From contig NZ_CP080412.1 in the NCBI RefSeq assembly GCF_019457635.1, positions 3,720,001 to 3,784,000 on the forward strand: 64,000 nt of DNA. The letters are read 5' to 3'. Position numbers and translations under genes: made by a program. How positions within the stretch are numbered: position 1 is the stretch's first letter; every line of letters starts with the position of its first letter. The notes beneath the pieces were generated by a model that ran no database searches, was not told the origin of the DNA, and was given only the letters and a program-made list of their open reading frames with translations. Shown piece by piece: positions 25,937 through 34,995 of the stretch. Origin of the DNA: Shewanella mangrovisoli. Lineage in GTDB: Bacteria > Pseudomonadota > Gammaproteobacteria > Enterobacterales > Shewanellaceae.

Positions 25937-26989
25937 TCATACAACAGCCTCAATCCCCGCATCACTAAAACTCGCCATTTGATTGTAAAAATTTACAGCG
26001 GCTTGAATTAACGGCAATACCAAGGCAGCGCCCGTGCCTTCGCCTAATCTCAGCCCTAAAGATAACAAGGGCTTAGCCTTTAAATGTTCCAACATACGCT
26101 GATGACCTTGCTCCTCGGAGCGGTGGGCAAAAATCAAATAATCCCGCACATTCGCGTTGATACTCACGGCAACCAAAGCCGCTGCGGTCGCAATAAAACC
26201 ATCCACCACGACCAGCATCTTGCGCTCGGCAGCGGCGAGCATGGCCCCCGTCATTTGCACAATTTCAAAGCCGCCCAAACAGGCCAGCACTTGCCGAGGC
26301 CCTGTCATCGCACTCTGGTGTAACAGCAGCGCGAGTTCGATAAGCATCTGTTTACGCTCTAGAGTCTCGCTATTGATGCCCGTACCACGGCCAACACAGT
26401 CGGCCACATCGAGTTGCATAATGGCCGCCATAATCGCCGCCGCTGACGAAGTATTGCCTATGCCCATCTCACCAAAGGCAACCAAATTACAGCCCGCCTG
26501 ATGGTGACGCTCGATTAACGCCTGCGCCATAGCAAAGCCCTTATCCACGCAGGCGAACGTCATTGCAGGCTCTAAGTGAATCGCGGCCGTTCCCGCGCCA
26601 AGGCGTTGGTCGATAATGCCTTCGGCATCTTCAACTGGGGTTAAAATACCGCAATCAATCACTTCCAGATTGAAGCCTAACTGGCGACAAAACACATTGA
26701 TGGCCGCGCCGCCATGGGCAAAGTTTTGCACCATCTGCCGCGTGACTTCACTCGGGGCAATCGACACCCCTTCGGCAGCAATCCCATGATCTCCGGCAAA
26801 CACCAACATAGTCGGGTTAACTATCTGTAATTGCTGCGGCCCTTGAATGCGGGCAATTTGCAACGCCAAGGACTCTAACTGCCCCAGAGCGCCGGGCGGC
26901 TTAGTCTTAAGATCGATCTTTTGCTGGATGAGTTGATCCTGCGCTTTACTCACAGGCTCGATTTGAAATAACGGGACAGATTGAGGCAT
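25937..26989 (-). CDS. cobT: Nicotinate-nucleotide:dimethylbenzimidazole phosphoribosyltransferase
   Basis: 350 residues. It makes alpha-ribazole phosphate for the lower ligand. Typical motifs are [45 protein letters not shown] and the C-terminal [11 protein letters not shown], whose Glu is the catalytic base. The ATG follows GGAGTGTGA. It is spaced 97 bases from cobS and about 160 from btuC. Confidence 0.97.
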   Translation of the reverse strand: MPQSVPLFQIEPVSKAQDQLIQQKIDLKTKPPGALGQLESLALQIARIQGPQQLQIVNPTMLVFAGDHGIAAEGVSIAPSEVTRQMVQNFAHGGAAINVFCRQLGFNLEVIDCGILTPVEDAEGIIDQRLGAGTAAIHLEPAMTFACVDKGFAMAQALIERHHQAGCNLVAFGEMGIGNTSSAAAIMAAIMQLDVADCVGRGTGINSETLERKQMLIELALLLHQSAMTGPRQVLACLGGFEIVQMTGAMLAAAERKMLVVVDGFIATAAALVAVSINANVRDYLIFAHRSEEQGHQRMLEHLKAKPLLSLGLRLGEGTGAALVLPLIQAAVNFYNQMASFSDAGIEAVV

Positions 26990-27151
26990 TCACACTCCAG
27001 TGGCAATGTCGGATCCAATGATAGATCCGCTGCTAATAACTCATTTACTAGTACATTCGCTAACACATTCTAGAACAACAACTACGAAGCATCCTGCTGC
27101 AATTTGCCATACGCACTTAGTACTAAATTTCGGCAATCCATAAGACCCATG

Positions 27152-28300
27152 CTAATTCGATAGCTTGCGCCGACGCAAAATCAGCAAAAAGAAGAAGCTA
27201 CCAATCGCAGCGGTAATAATCCCCACGGGTAATTCCTGATTGCCAAGCAAACATCGGGCGAGTACATCAATCCACACCATAAACAGCCCGCCCACCAGCG
27301 CCGTCAGTAAGATGGGCTGACGACCGGGGAATAACAAACGAACTGTGTGCGGGATCATCAAGCCGACAAAGCCAATGCCGCCACAGGTCGCCACTAAAAT
27401 CGCGGTGATAAGCGAACAGAGCAGCAACATATTGAGGCGCAGCTTAGGCACATTCACCCCTAAGGTGTGGGCCGTTTCATCCCCCGCCTGCAGGGCCATA
27501 ATTTGGCGTTTCCAACCTAGAATAATAAAAAAGCTCAGTAGCACCACTAAAGACGGCAGCACCAGCAGCGACCAACTGGCCTTAGCAAAACTGCCAAGGC
27601 TCCAAAACAATACCGATGCGGTAGCCTGCGGGCTGGCAAAGTACAGCAATAAACTGGTTAAGGCGCTAAACATAAAGGAGGTCGCCACCCCAGAGAGCAA
27701 CATGCGTTCTACCTGGCTCTTAAGGCCTAACCCAGCTAACGCCAGCACGATTAGCACCGACAGACTGGCACCAATAAAGGCGCCGAAGGGTAAGCTAAAC
27801 CATAACAAGCCAGCAAAAGTCCCCGTACCACTAAAAATCCCCGAATTGGCTATCGTGCCCGCATTGCCAAACAGGCCTGAACCTGTGAATAGCGTCAGCA
27901 TGACCACGGCGCCAAAGGATGCGCCAGAGCTAATGCCGAATAGATAAGGATCGGCAAGGGGGTTGCGGGTCACGGTTTGCAGCACGCTGCCCGCCAAGGA
28001 CAGCCCCGCCCCCGCCACAAAGGCGAGTATAATCCGTGGCAGTCGCAGCTCCATCACAATCCGCTCTGTCATGCTGCTGGTGCTCACGGCCTCATCGGCC
28101 ATAAACAAGTGACTGAGTTTATTGATAAACACCTGCAGCACATCTAAGAAGCTAATATTGGCCGCACCAAAACTCGCGGCGGCGATGGGGGTAAGCAGGG
28201 CAAAACCCGCCAAGCCTAAGATGAGCCATTGCTGGCGCGTGAGCGGCGTAAAAATGTGGCTAAAAAAATTCATGGTCACCAGTTTAAGTGTGTCTATCAT
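27152..28300 (-). CDS. btuC: Vitamin B12 ABC transporter permease BtuC (FecCD family)
   Basis: 382 residues with about ten membrane helices. Family marks are MELRLPRIILAFVAGAGLSL, QTVTRNPLADPYLFGISSGA and GGIGFVGLMIPHTVRLL (the EAA-like loop contacting the ATPase). It pairs with BtuD. The ATG overlaps the btuD stop (ATGA), so the two are translationally coupled. The encoded specificity for B12 is inferred from the riboswitch and neighbours. Confidence 0.94.
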   Translation of the reverse strand: MIDTLKLVTMNFFSHIFTPLTRQQWLILGLAGFALLTPIAAASFGAANISFLDVLQVFINKLSHLFMADEAVSTSSMTERIVMELRLPRIILAFVAGAGLSLAGSVLQTVTRNPLADPYLFGISSGASFGAVVMLTLFTGSGLFGNAGTIANSGIFSGTGTFAGLLWFSLPFGAFIGASLSVLIVLALAGLGLKSQVERMLLSGVATSFMFSALTSLLLYFASPQATASVLFWSLGSFAKASWSLLVLPSLVVLLSFFIILGWKRQIMALQAGDETAHTLGVNVPKLRLNMLLLCSLITAILVATCGGIGFVGLMIPHTVRLLFPGRQPILLTALVGGLFMVWIDVLARCLLGNQELPVGIITAAIGSFFFLLILRRRKLSN

Positions 28301-29277
28301 GGCGTGTTCTCGACGCTCTCATTTTGCAATGCAGCTCTTTGTAAGACCTCGTTTGGCGCGCTAGGGTTATGGCAGGCGCAGGCCACAGGAGGTAGCTCTT
28401 GAGCCGAAACTGAATGGGAGTCACTCGCCGCGCCCGCTGCATCGCTCTTGGGCTTTTGATAACCATAAAAGTAATTAATCAAGGGGTTACCATGCTGTGG
28501 ATGGGGCGTCACTTGGGCGCATACCCCAAAGACTTCGGCGATACGTTCCTCGGTTAGAACCTGAGCCGGCGTGCCCATGGCACTCACCTGCCCCTTGTCC
28601 AGCAGCAATAAGTGGTCACACAGGGCGCTGGCTAAATTCAAGTCGTGAATCGAGGCGATTACGCTGATCCCAAGGCTTCGCACTAGCTCTAAGATTTGAA
28701 TTTGATAGCGGATATCGAGGTGGTTTGTCGGCTCATCTAAAATCAACAATTGCGGCTGCTGCACTATGGCACGGGCGATCAGGGCGCGTTGCTTCTCACC
28801 GCCAGATAAACGATCGTATTGTTGATGTACTTTATGACTGAGGCCTACCTTTTCCAGCGCCTTAGCAATTTTTTCACCGTCACCGCTGGAGTTGGTATCA
28901 AACATCCCCTTGTGTGGCGTGAGTCCCATGGCAACCAATTGCTCTGTGGTCATATCGAAGTATTGCGGCGTATCCTGCTGCACCACCGCCACTTTACAGG
29001 CAAACGCCTTGGGCGACAGCTCGCTAATATCCTGCGAAAACAGACTGATATGACCTTTAGCAGGGCGAATAAAGCGGTATAAACAGCGCAGCAAACTGGA
29101 TTTACCCGCGCCGTTGGGGCCTATCAGCCCGAGCATTTCCCCCTGCGGCAGGGCAAAGCTTATCTCCGAGAGGATGGTTTTTCCCTCAATCGCCCAACTC
29201 AATTGGCTGACCTTAAGTGCCATATTGGCGGAGGTCGCAGCGGGCGCTAAGGGCGCAAGGCTCGATGTGGAATGCAT
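28297..29277 (-). CDS. btuD: Vitamin B12 ABC transporter ATP-binding protein BtuD
   Basis: 326 residues from ATG 29277. Walker A GPNGAGKSS, signature LSGGEKQRALIARAI and Walker B LLILDEPTNHLD are all intact. A C-terminal extension of about 70 residues (with a Cys/His CACHNP motif) follows the ATPase core and is unusual for BtuD. ATG 29277 lies 2 bases after the stop of a 28-codon leader ORF. ATG 29298 would sit inside that ORF and has no ribosome site. Expression therefore probably depends on translation of the leader. Confidence 0.92.
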   Translation of the reverse strand: MHSTSSLAPLAPAATSANMALKVSQLSWAIEGKTILSEISFALPQGEMLGLIGPNGAGKSSLLRCLYRFIRPAKGHISLFSQDISELSPKAFACKVAVVQQDTPQYFDMTTEQLVAMGLTPHKGMFDTNSSGDGEKIAKALEKVGLSHKVHQQYDRLSGGEKQRALIARAIVQQPQLLILDEPTNHLDIRYQIQILELVRSLGISVIASIHDLNLASALCDHLLLLDKGQVSAMGTPAQVLTEERIAEVFGVCAQVTPHPQHGNPLINYFYGYQKPKSDAAGAASDSHSVSAQELPPVACACHNPSAPNEVLQRAALQNESVENTP

Positions 29278-29279
29278 CA

Positions 29280-29366
29280 CTAACGATTGCTCCCACATGG
29301 ATATTGATTGGTGTTATCTGTGCCTGCTGCCACTTGGGCTAACAGGGCGAAACTCATTAATGTCAT
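29280..29366 (-). CDS. Putative 28-residue leader peptide coupled to btuD
   Basis: ATG 29366 follows AGGGAG with a 6-base spacing. The peptide starts MTLMSFALLAQVAAG, has a polar C-terminal half, and contains one Cys. Its TAG stop lies just before the btuD ATG (TAGTGATG). Its ribosome site is part of a hairpin immediately below the cobalamin aptamer. A protein product with its own function is possible but unproven; it may only serve translational coupling. Confidence 0.5.
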   Translation of the reverse strand: MTLMSFALLAQVAAGTDNTNQYPCGSNR

Positions 29367-29374
29367 CTTCTGCT

Positions 29375-29397
29375 CCCTCGAGTTACCCGCTCGAGAA
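29375..29397 (-). promoter_or_regulatory. Ribosome-site-sequestering hairpin (riboswitch expression platform)
   Basis: Read on the minus strand, TTCTCGAG pairs with CTCGAGGG across the loop CGGGTAA (six Watson-Crick pairs, CTCGAG/CTCGAG, plus two G-U pairs). The 3' arm contains most of the AGGGAG ribosome site of the leader ORF. This fits translational control by the upstream aptamer. Confidence 0.6.
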
Positions 29398-29419
29398 CTA
29401 AGGCTGCACGCAGCGAAAA

Positions 29420-29614
29420 CAGAAATAGGCAGGTATCCTGACTCGTATGGGAAGACACAAAGCGCTTCGACTACTCACAGTTGCGGGTACAGTTCGGGCT
29501 ACTGACGGGCAGCTCCCCGATTCCCTATTATGTTTGGGTTATCCGGCGCGCTTGAACACTCTTGCCCTTAAGCAATAGCACTAAATCGCGCAAAATTCCC
29601 AACACCTATTTCTG
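29420..29614 (-). promoter_or_regulatory. Cobalamin riboswitch aptamer
   Basis: On the minus strand the B12 box AGTCAGGATACCTGCC (29429-29444) is nearly consensus. A perfect 10-bp closing stem is formed by CAGAAATAGG (29605-29614) and CCTATTTCTG (29420-29429). The internal CCCGCAACTGTGA element and GGGAATCGGGGAGCTGCCCG arms are present. The length of 195 bases is usual. It lies upstream of the btuD-btuC-cob genes and should repress them when adenosylcobalamin is abundant. Confidence 0.95.
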
Positions 29615-29671
29615 CGACCTTTGAGCTTAACGTACTGGGTGTGTTATCTGGCTCAAATGTCAGGGAAAAGC

Positions 29672-29699
29672 ATTATCCTATATCTTGCCCATTAGGCAA
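29672..29699 (-). promoter_or_regulatory. Probable promoter of the riboswitch-controlled cobalamin operon
   Basis: Minus-strand TTGCCT (29694-29699) and GATAAT (29672-29677) are separated by 16 bases. The start would be near 29665, about 50 bases before the aptamer. Confidence 0.45.
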
Positions 29700-29750
29700 T
29701 GCTGTTTAAATCAGAAAATTTTCATCATGTCGATGACTGATGCTTGCAAG

Positions 29751-30473
29751 CTACTCACAGTGGCCCGATGGCCAGTCTAAGCGCCAGTATCTTTTACCTT
29801 GCTCATCCTCGAGGACATTAATCGTCACCACCGCCGCCACGGGTAAGGCGAGCTGACTGTAAAAACCTAAGGTTTTCACCGCTCCCAGCGCCTTTGACAT
29901 CAAGTGGCGAATAACCCCACCGTGGGTCACCACCCAGATATTGGCCGCGGGGGCGTTGGCATTAAACTCCCCATGGGCCTGTTCATCATCCATCGCCAGC
30001 AGGCCAAACTCTTTATCGAGGATCTGTTCTATCGCACCATCGATACGGGCCTCGAAACTTGCCATGGCTTCGCCATTGGGCGGCGTCACCTCCCAGGGAT
30101 TCTGCCAATAGGCCGCCATCCGTTCGCCGTCGTGTTGATATAAGTCATCGAGTAGGCAGCCATCCCAATCGCCGAAGGCTATTTCCTGTAACTCCTCCAG
30201 CAGGTTGACCTTGAGCATCGACGGCGCGGGTGCATCTAAACTTATGCCTACAGACGCACTCGAATGCAGCTCGGCCGCAAAGGCCTTGGCAAACTCGGCG
30301 CAGCGCCTCGAGGTCGAGCTATAAATGCCGTGGCACACAGTCGCCTGCGCCTCAACCGCCGCCGACATCTGCCGCCAGCCCTTTTCGCTCAGTGGCACAT
30401 CGACTCGGCCTCGCAAAATCGCCCCGCCCTCGCATTCTCCATGGCGTAACAGTAATAACCTGAGCTGCTTCAT
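29751..30473 (-). CDS. cobC: Histidine phosphatase, probable alpha-ribazole phosphatase
   Basis: 240 residues of the phosphoglycerate-mutase-like family. LLLRHGECEGG contains the catalytic RHG, and VVTHGGVIRHL the second His. It should remove phosphate from alpha-ribazole or adenosylcobalamin 5'-phosphate. Its location just upstream of the cobalamin riboswitch supports this. The ATG follows AAAGGAAAGATCAG. It is upstream of the riboswitch and so is probably not under its control. Confidence 0.85.
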   Translation of the reverse strand: MKQLRLLLLRHGECEGGAILRGRVDVPLSEKGWRQMSAAVEAQATVCHGIYSSTSRRCAEFAKAFAAELHSSASVGISLDAPAPSMLKVNLLEELQEIAFGDWDGCLLDDLYQHDGERMAAYWQNPWEVTPPNGEAMASFEARIDGAIEQILDKEFGLLAMDDEQAHGEFNANAPAANIWVVTHGGVIRHLMSKALGAVKTLGFYSQLALPVAAVVTINVLEDEQGKRYWRLDWPSGHCE

Positions 30474-30565
30474 CTGATCTTTCCTTTTAGCGTTTTTATC
30501 TGCCTTATCTCGCCTATGCTATACCAACTTTAACCTTGCCCTGACAATCCGATGTCGCGTATTAT

Positions 30566-30589
30566 GGACGTCTATACGTATAAATGTCC
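30566..30589. promoter_or_regulatory. Three tandem MetJ-box-like octamers upstream of metH
   Basis: Adjacent 8-base units GGACGTCT, ATACGTAT and AAATGTCC match the AGACGTCT consensus at 7, 6 and 5 positions. MetJ needs at least two adjacent boxes. They lie about 95-118 bases before the metH start. Binding is inference. Confidence 0.6.
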
Positions 30590-30682
30590 AAAACATAACG
30601 AACGACATTCAATAATAAAATGCAATTTGTCACCCGATTGCGTACTTTGGACTCAACTTAGCTGTAGTAAAGGTAATCATTT

Positions 30683-33600
30683 ATGGCGATATCTCTCCAT
30701 CGAGCCAGCCAAGCACTGGCAGACATTCGCAACCAGTTGTCAAAGCGCATTCTGATTTTAGACGGCGCCATGGGCACTATGATCCAAGGCTACAAGCTTG
30801 AGGAAGAGGATTACCGTGGCGAGCGTTTCAAGGATTGGCATACCGACGTTAAGGGCAATAACGATCTTTTAGTGCTGACTCAGCCACACATCATCAAACA
30901 AATTCACATCGACTACCTAAAAGCCGGTGCGGATATTATTGAAACCAACACCTTCAACGCCACTACTATCGCCATGGCCGACTACGATATGCAGTCGCTG
31001 TCCGCCGAGATTAACCGCGAAGGCGCGCGCCTCGCCCGTGAGGCCTGTGATGAAATCGAGCAAGCCACGGGTAAGCCACGTTATGTCGCCGGTGTGTTAG
31101 GGCCTACTAACCGTACCTGCTCTATCAGCCCCGATGTTAACGACCCAGGCTTTCGTAATATCCACTTTGATGAGTTAGTGACCGCTTACTGCGAATCGAC
31201 CCGCGCCTTAATTGAGGGCGGCGCCGATATCATTATGGTCGAGACTATTTTCGATACCTTAAACGCTAAGGCCGCCTTATTTGCCATAGAAACCGTGTTC
31301 GATGAACTCTTTGGGCCAAATTCGCCAGCGCGTTTGCCTGTGATGATCTCAGGCACCATTACTGATGCCTCGGGCCGAACCCTGACCGGACAAACCACCG
31401 AAGCCTTTTATAACTCCCTTCGCCATATCAAGCCCTTATCCATCGGCCTTAACTGCGCCCTCGGCCCTAAGGAGCTTCGCCCCTACGTTGAAGAACTGTC
31501 GCGCATCGCCGAGTGCTATGTCTCGGCGCACCCTAACGCGGGTCTGCCAAACGAGTTTGGCGGTTACGATGAAACCCCAGAGGATATGGCGAGCGTTATC
31601 CAAGAGTGGGCCCGCGAAGGCATGCTCAACATTATCGGCGGCTGCTGTGGTAGCACGCCCGAGCATATTAAGGTTATTCGCGAAGCCGTAGAGCCATTTG
31701 CACCACGGGTATTACCCGAAATCCCCGTCGCCTGCCGTCTATCGGGTTTGGAACCGCTCACTATCGACGCCCAAACCCTATTTGTGAACGTGGGTGAACG
31801 TACCAACGTCACCGGTTCGGCCAAGTTTTTAAAACTGATCAAAGAAGGTAAGTTCGAGCAGGCGCTCGATGTCGCCCGTGAACAGGTAGAAAGCGGCGCG
31901 CAGATCATCGACATCAATATGGACGAAGGCATGCTCGATGGCGTGGAGGTGATGCATAAGTTCTTAAACCTTATCGCCTCTGAGCCGGATATCAGCCGTG
32001 TGCCGATTATGATCGACTCCTCTAAGTGGGAGGTGATTGAAGCGGGCCTCAAATGTATTCAAGGCAAGGGAATCGTCAACTCTATCTCCTTGAAGGAAGG
32101 CGAAGAGAAGTTTATCGAGCAGGCAACCCTAGTGAAACGCTACGGCGCTGCGGCCATTATTATGGCGTTCGACGAGCAAGGTCAGGCCGACACTAAGGCG
32201 CGTAAAGTCGAGATCTGTACCCGCGCCTACCGCGTGCTAGTCGATAAGGTCGGCTTTCCGCCCGAAGACATTATCTTCGACCCGAATATCTTTGCCATTG
32301 CCACGGGTATCGATGAGCACGATAACTATGCCGTCGATTTTATTGAAGCCATTAAAGAGATTAAGGCCACCCTGCCCTACGCGATGATTTCGGGTGGGGT
32401 GTCGAACGTGTCGTTCTCCTTCCGCGGTAACAACCCAGTGCGTGAGGCGATTCATGCGGTATTCCTGTACCACGCGATTAAAGTCGGCATGGACATGGGT
32501 ATCGTCAACGCGGGCCAATTAGCGATTTACGATGATATTGACCCCGAGCTTAAGGATAAGGTCGAGAACGTCGTACTCAACCTGCCTTGCCCAGTTGAAG
32601 ACTCAAACAATACCGAACAATTGCTTGAGATTGCTGAAAAATTCCGGGGCGATGGCTCAAGTAGCGCGAAAAAAGAAGATTTAGAATGGCGCTCATGGCC
32701 GGTGAATCAACGTCTCGCCCATGCGCTGGTCAAAGGCATCACCGAATTTATCGACGAAGATACCGAAGCGGCTCGCCAACTTGCCTCACGACCACTTGAT
32801 GTTATCGAAGGCCCGCTGATGGACGGTATGAATATCGTCGGCGATCTATTTGGCTCGGGCAAAATGTTCCTGCCACAGGTGGTGAAGTCGGCGCGGGTGA
32901 TGAAAAAGGCCGTGGCCTACCTCAACCCCTTTATTGAGCAAGAGAAGGTCGAAGGCCAATCTAACGGCAGAATTTTGATGGTCACGGTGAAGGGCGATGT
33001 GCACGATATCGGCAAGAATATTGTCGGCGTTGTGCTCGCCTGTAACGGCTTTGAGGTATTCGATTTAGGCGTGATGGTGTCGGTGGAGCGCATTCTTGAG
33101 GCCGTGAAAGAGCACAATATCGACATTATCGGCATGTCTGGGCTTATCACCCCAAGCCTCGATGAGATGGTGCACAATGTGAAAACCTTCCATCGCGAAG
33201 GCCTCACCATTCCGGCGATTATCGGCGGCGCCACCTGCTCGAAAATTCATACCGCAGTGAAGATTGCCCCCCATTATCCCCATGGCGCGATTTACATTGC
33301 CGATGCCTCCCGCGCAGTGCCTATGGTCAGCAAGCTAGTGAGCAACGAAACTCGCCAAGCGACGATCGATGAGACCTACGCCGAATACGAAGAGATGCGC
33401 ATTAAGCGTTTATCGCAAACCAAGCGTAAGGAAATCGTCTCGCTGGAGGCCGCCCGCGAAAACCGCTGTCAGCACGACTGGGCAAACTACACCCCGTTCA
33501 AGCCCAATGTGCTGGGTCGCCAAGTATTTGAAGACTATCCATTAACCGATTTAGTCGATCGAATCGACTGGACGCCCTTCTTCCGCGCCTGGGAGCTGCA

Positions 33601-34417
33601 CGGCCATTACCCCGAGATCTTAACCGACAAGGTAGTAGGCGTTGAGGCGCAGAAACTATTCGCCGATGGTCAGGCCATGCTTAAAAAAATCATCGATGAA
33701 AAATGGCTCACCGCCAAGGGCGTGATTGGGCTGTTCCCCGCCAATACCGTCGGCTTCGATGATATTGAGCTCTATACCGACGAGACTCGCACCGAAGTCG
33801 AAATGACCACCCATCACCTGCGGATGCAGCTTGAGCGGGTGGGTAACGATAACTTCTGTCTGGCCGACTTTGTGGCGCCAAAAGACAGCGGCGTTGCCGA
33901 CTATATGGGCGGTTTTGCCGTGACCGCAGGCCATGGTATCGACGAGCATATCGCCCGCTTTGAGGCCAATCACGATGACTACAACGCCATTATGCTCAAG
34001 TGTTTAGCCGACCGTTTAGCCGAAGCCTTTGCCGAGCGGATGCACGAGCGCGTGCGTAAGGAATTCTGGGGTTATGCCGCCGATGAGCAGCTCGATAATG
34101 AAGCCTTAATTCGTGAGAAATACAAAGGTATTCGTCCCGCACCGGGTTACCCCGCTTGCCCGGATCACACCGAAAAAGGCCTGTTGTGGGAACTGTTAAA
34201 GCCGAATGAAACCATCGACTTAGACATTACCGAAAGCTACGCCATGTTCCCCACCGCTGCGGTATCGGGCTGGTACTTTGCCCATCCTAAATCCCGCTAC
34301 TTCGGCGTGACCAATATCGGCCGCGATCAGGTGGAGGATTACGCGAAGCGTAAGGGGATGACAGTAAGTGAAACGGAGAAGTGGCTGGCGCCAGTGCTCG
34401 ACTATGACCCTGAATAG
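30683..34417 (+). CDS. metH: Cobalamin-dependent methionine synthase
   Basis: 1244 residues. Domains in order: homocysteine domain (about 20-330; zinc Cys in GLNCALG and [10 protein letters not shown]), methyltetrahydrofolate pterin-binding domain (about 350-620; [13 protein letters not shown]), cobalamin cap and Rossmann domain with the B12-ligand motif DVHDIGKN (about 771), and the S-adenosylmethionine activation domain (about 920-1230; [15 protein letters not shown]). It transfers methyl from methyl-folate to homocysteine. The ATG follows AAAGGTAATCATTT. It is the main consumer of the cofactor supplied by the adjacent cob cluster, though divergently arranged from it. Confidence 0.98.
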   Translation: MAISLHRASQALADIRNQLSKRILILDGAMGTMIQGYKLEEEDYRGERFKDWHTDVKGNNDLLVLTQPHIIKQIHIDYLKAGADIIETNTFNATTIAMADYDMQSLSAEINREGARLAREACDEIEQATGKPRYVAGVLGPTNRTCSISPDVNDPGFRNIHFDELVTAYCESTRALIEGGADIIMVETIFDTLNAKAALFAIETVFDELFGPNSPARLPVMISGTITDASGRTLTGQTTEAFYNSLRHIKPLSIGLNCALGPKELRPYVEELSRIAECYVSAHPNAGLPNEFGGYDETPEDMASVIQEWAREGMLNIIGGCCGSTPEHIKVIREAVEPFAPRVLPEIPVACRLSGLEPLTIDAQTLFVNVGERTNVTGSAKFLKLIKEGKFEQALDVAREQVESGAQIIDINMDEGMLDGVEVMHKFLNLIASEPDISRVPIMIDSSKWEVIEAGLKCIQGKGIVNSISLKEGEEKFIEQATLVKRYGAAAIIMAFDEQGQADTKARKVEICTRAYRVLVDKVGFPPEDIIFDPNIFAIATGIDEHDNYAVDFIEAIKEIKATLPYAMISGGVSNVSFSFRGNNPVREAIHAVFLYHAIKVGMDMGIVNAGQLAIYDDIDPELKDKVENVVLNLPCPVEDSNNTEQLLEIAEKFRGDGSSSAKKEDLEWRSWPVNQRLAHALVKGITEFIDEDTEAARQLASRPLDVIEGPLMDGMNIVGDLFGSGKMFLPQVVKSARVMKKAVAYLNPFIEQEKVEGQSNGRILMVTVKGDVHDIGKNIVGVVLACNGFEVFDLGVMVSVERILEAVKEHNIDIIGMSGLITPSLDEMVHNVKTFHREGLTIPAIIGGATCSKIHTAVKIAPHYPHGAIYIADASRAVPMVSKLVSNETRQATIDETYAEYEEMRIKRLSQTKRKEIVSLEAARENRCQHDWANYTPFKPNVLGRQVFEDYPLTDLVDRIDWTPFFRAWELHGHYPEILTDKVVGVEAQKLFADGQAMLKKIIDEKWLTAKGVIGLFPANTVGFDDIELYTDETRTEVEMTTHHLRMQLERVGNDNFCLADFVAPKDSGVADYMGGFAVTAGHGIDEHIARFEANHDDYNAIMLKCLADRLAEAFAERMHERVRKEFWGYAADEQLDNEALIREKYKGIRPAPGYPACPDHTEKGLLWELLKPNETIDLDITESYAMFPTAAVSGWYFAHPKSRYFGVTNIGRDQVEDYAKRKGMTVSETEKWLAPVLDYDPE

Positions 34418-34491
34418 GGAGTGATCCAGAGTAATCATGTTTACTCTGTGAGTTGTCTTAGGTGAACTTCGGCAACTTAGTAAATAGATAA

Positions 34492-34523
34492 AATAAGGGG
34501 CTAAATCCTAGCCCCTTATTTTT
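34492..34523 (+). terminator. Rho-independent terminator after metH
   Basis: A perfect 12-bp stem, AATAAGGGGCTA (34492-34503) / TAGCCCCTTATT (34509-34520), is followed by more T residues. Confidence 0.92.
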
Positions 34524-34560
34524 GGTTTAATTTTGAAGTTTGAGTTTGAGATAAAAGCTT

Positions 34561-34791
34561 AAAGTCGTGGGGCTTCCCCCCCACACCCGACCAAGGAGGA
34601 CTGCTCGTCCTATCCTCCTTGGATGCTCCAAGACGCCCCTAGCGAAGTTACATGCATTAGAGACTGACCTTGGTCTTATGGATAAATTGCTATCGCTTCC
34701 GATGGTACATCCTGTACCCCGAAAGCTAGCTCGGCATCCATGCCGAGACTCACGCAATTTATTCCAACGCCCCACGGCAACTTCGCAGGGG
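34561..34791. repeat. Highly structured repeat-like element (left of island)
   Basis: Nested inverted repeats fill the stretch. There is a GC-rich 5' hairpin (GTGGGG with CCCCAC, 34567-34585) and a 10-bp hairpin CCAAGGAGGA / TCCTCCTTGG (34591-34600, 34613-34622). An outer stem pairs CCCCTAGCGAAGTT (34636-34649) with AACTTCGCAGGGG (34779-34791), one bulge. It encloses ATAAATTGC / GCAATTTAT (34682-34690, 34754-34762) and two inner hairpins, GGTACA / TGTACC (34704-34718) and CTCGGCAT / ATGCCGAG (34730-34747). Open frames here are by-products of the structure. Nothing else is seen between 34524 and 34995 except a 7-bp dyad at 34932-34961. Confidence 0.7.
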
Positions 34792-34995
34792 ATAGATGAA
34801 CTTCTGCTGCTTTAGTGTTGCCTCTAGCCATGCAAAGCAAATCGAGTAATCTTTACTACCAATTTTAGAAATTTAACTATGGATGGCTCATGAAATCTGA
34901 GGGAAGCCTCCCTTGCCTAAACTAGTTCGACAAGGCGAGATTAATCCAACAACATCGCCTTAAGTCAAAAATGCCCCATTCCGATTGTTAAGTAT

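Noticed and set aside
34567..34815. Open frame of 82 codons
   Set aside because: It lies entirely in the nested-hairpin element, has no ribosome site, and shows no protein pattern.
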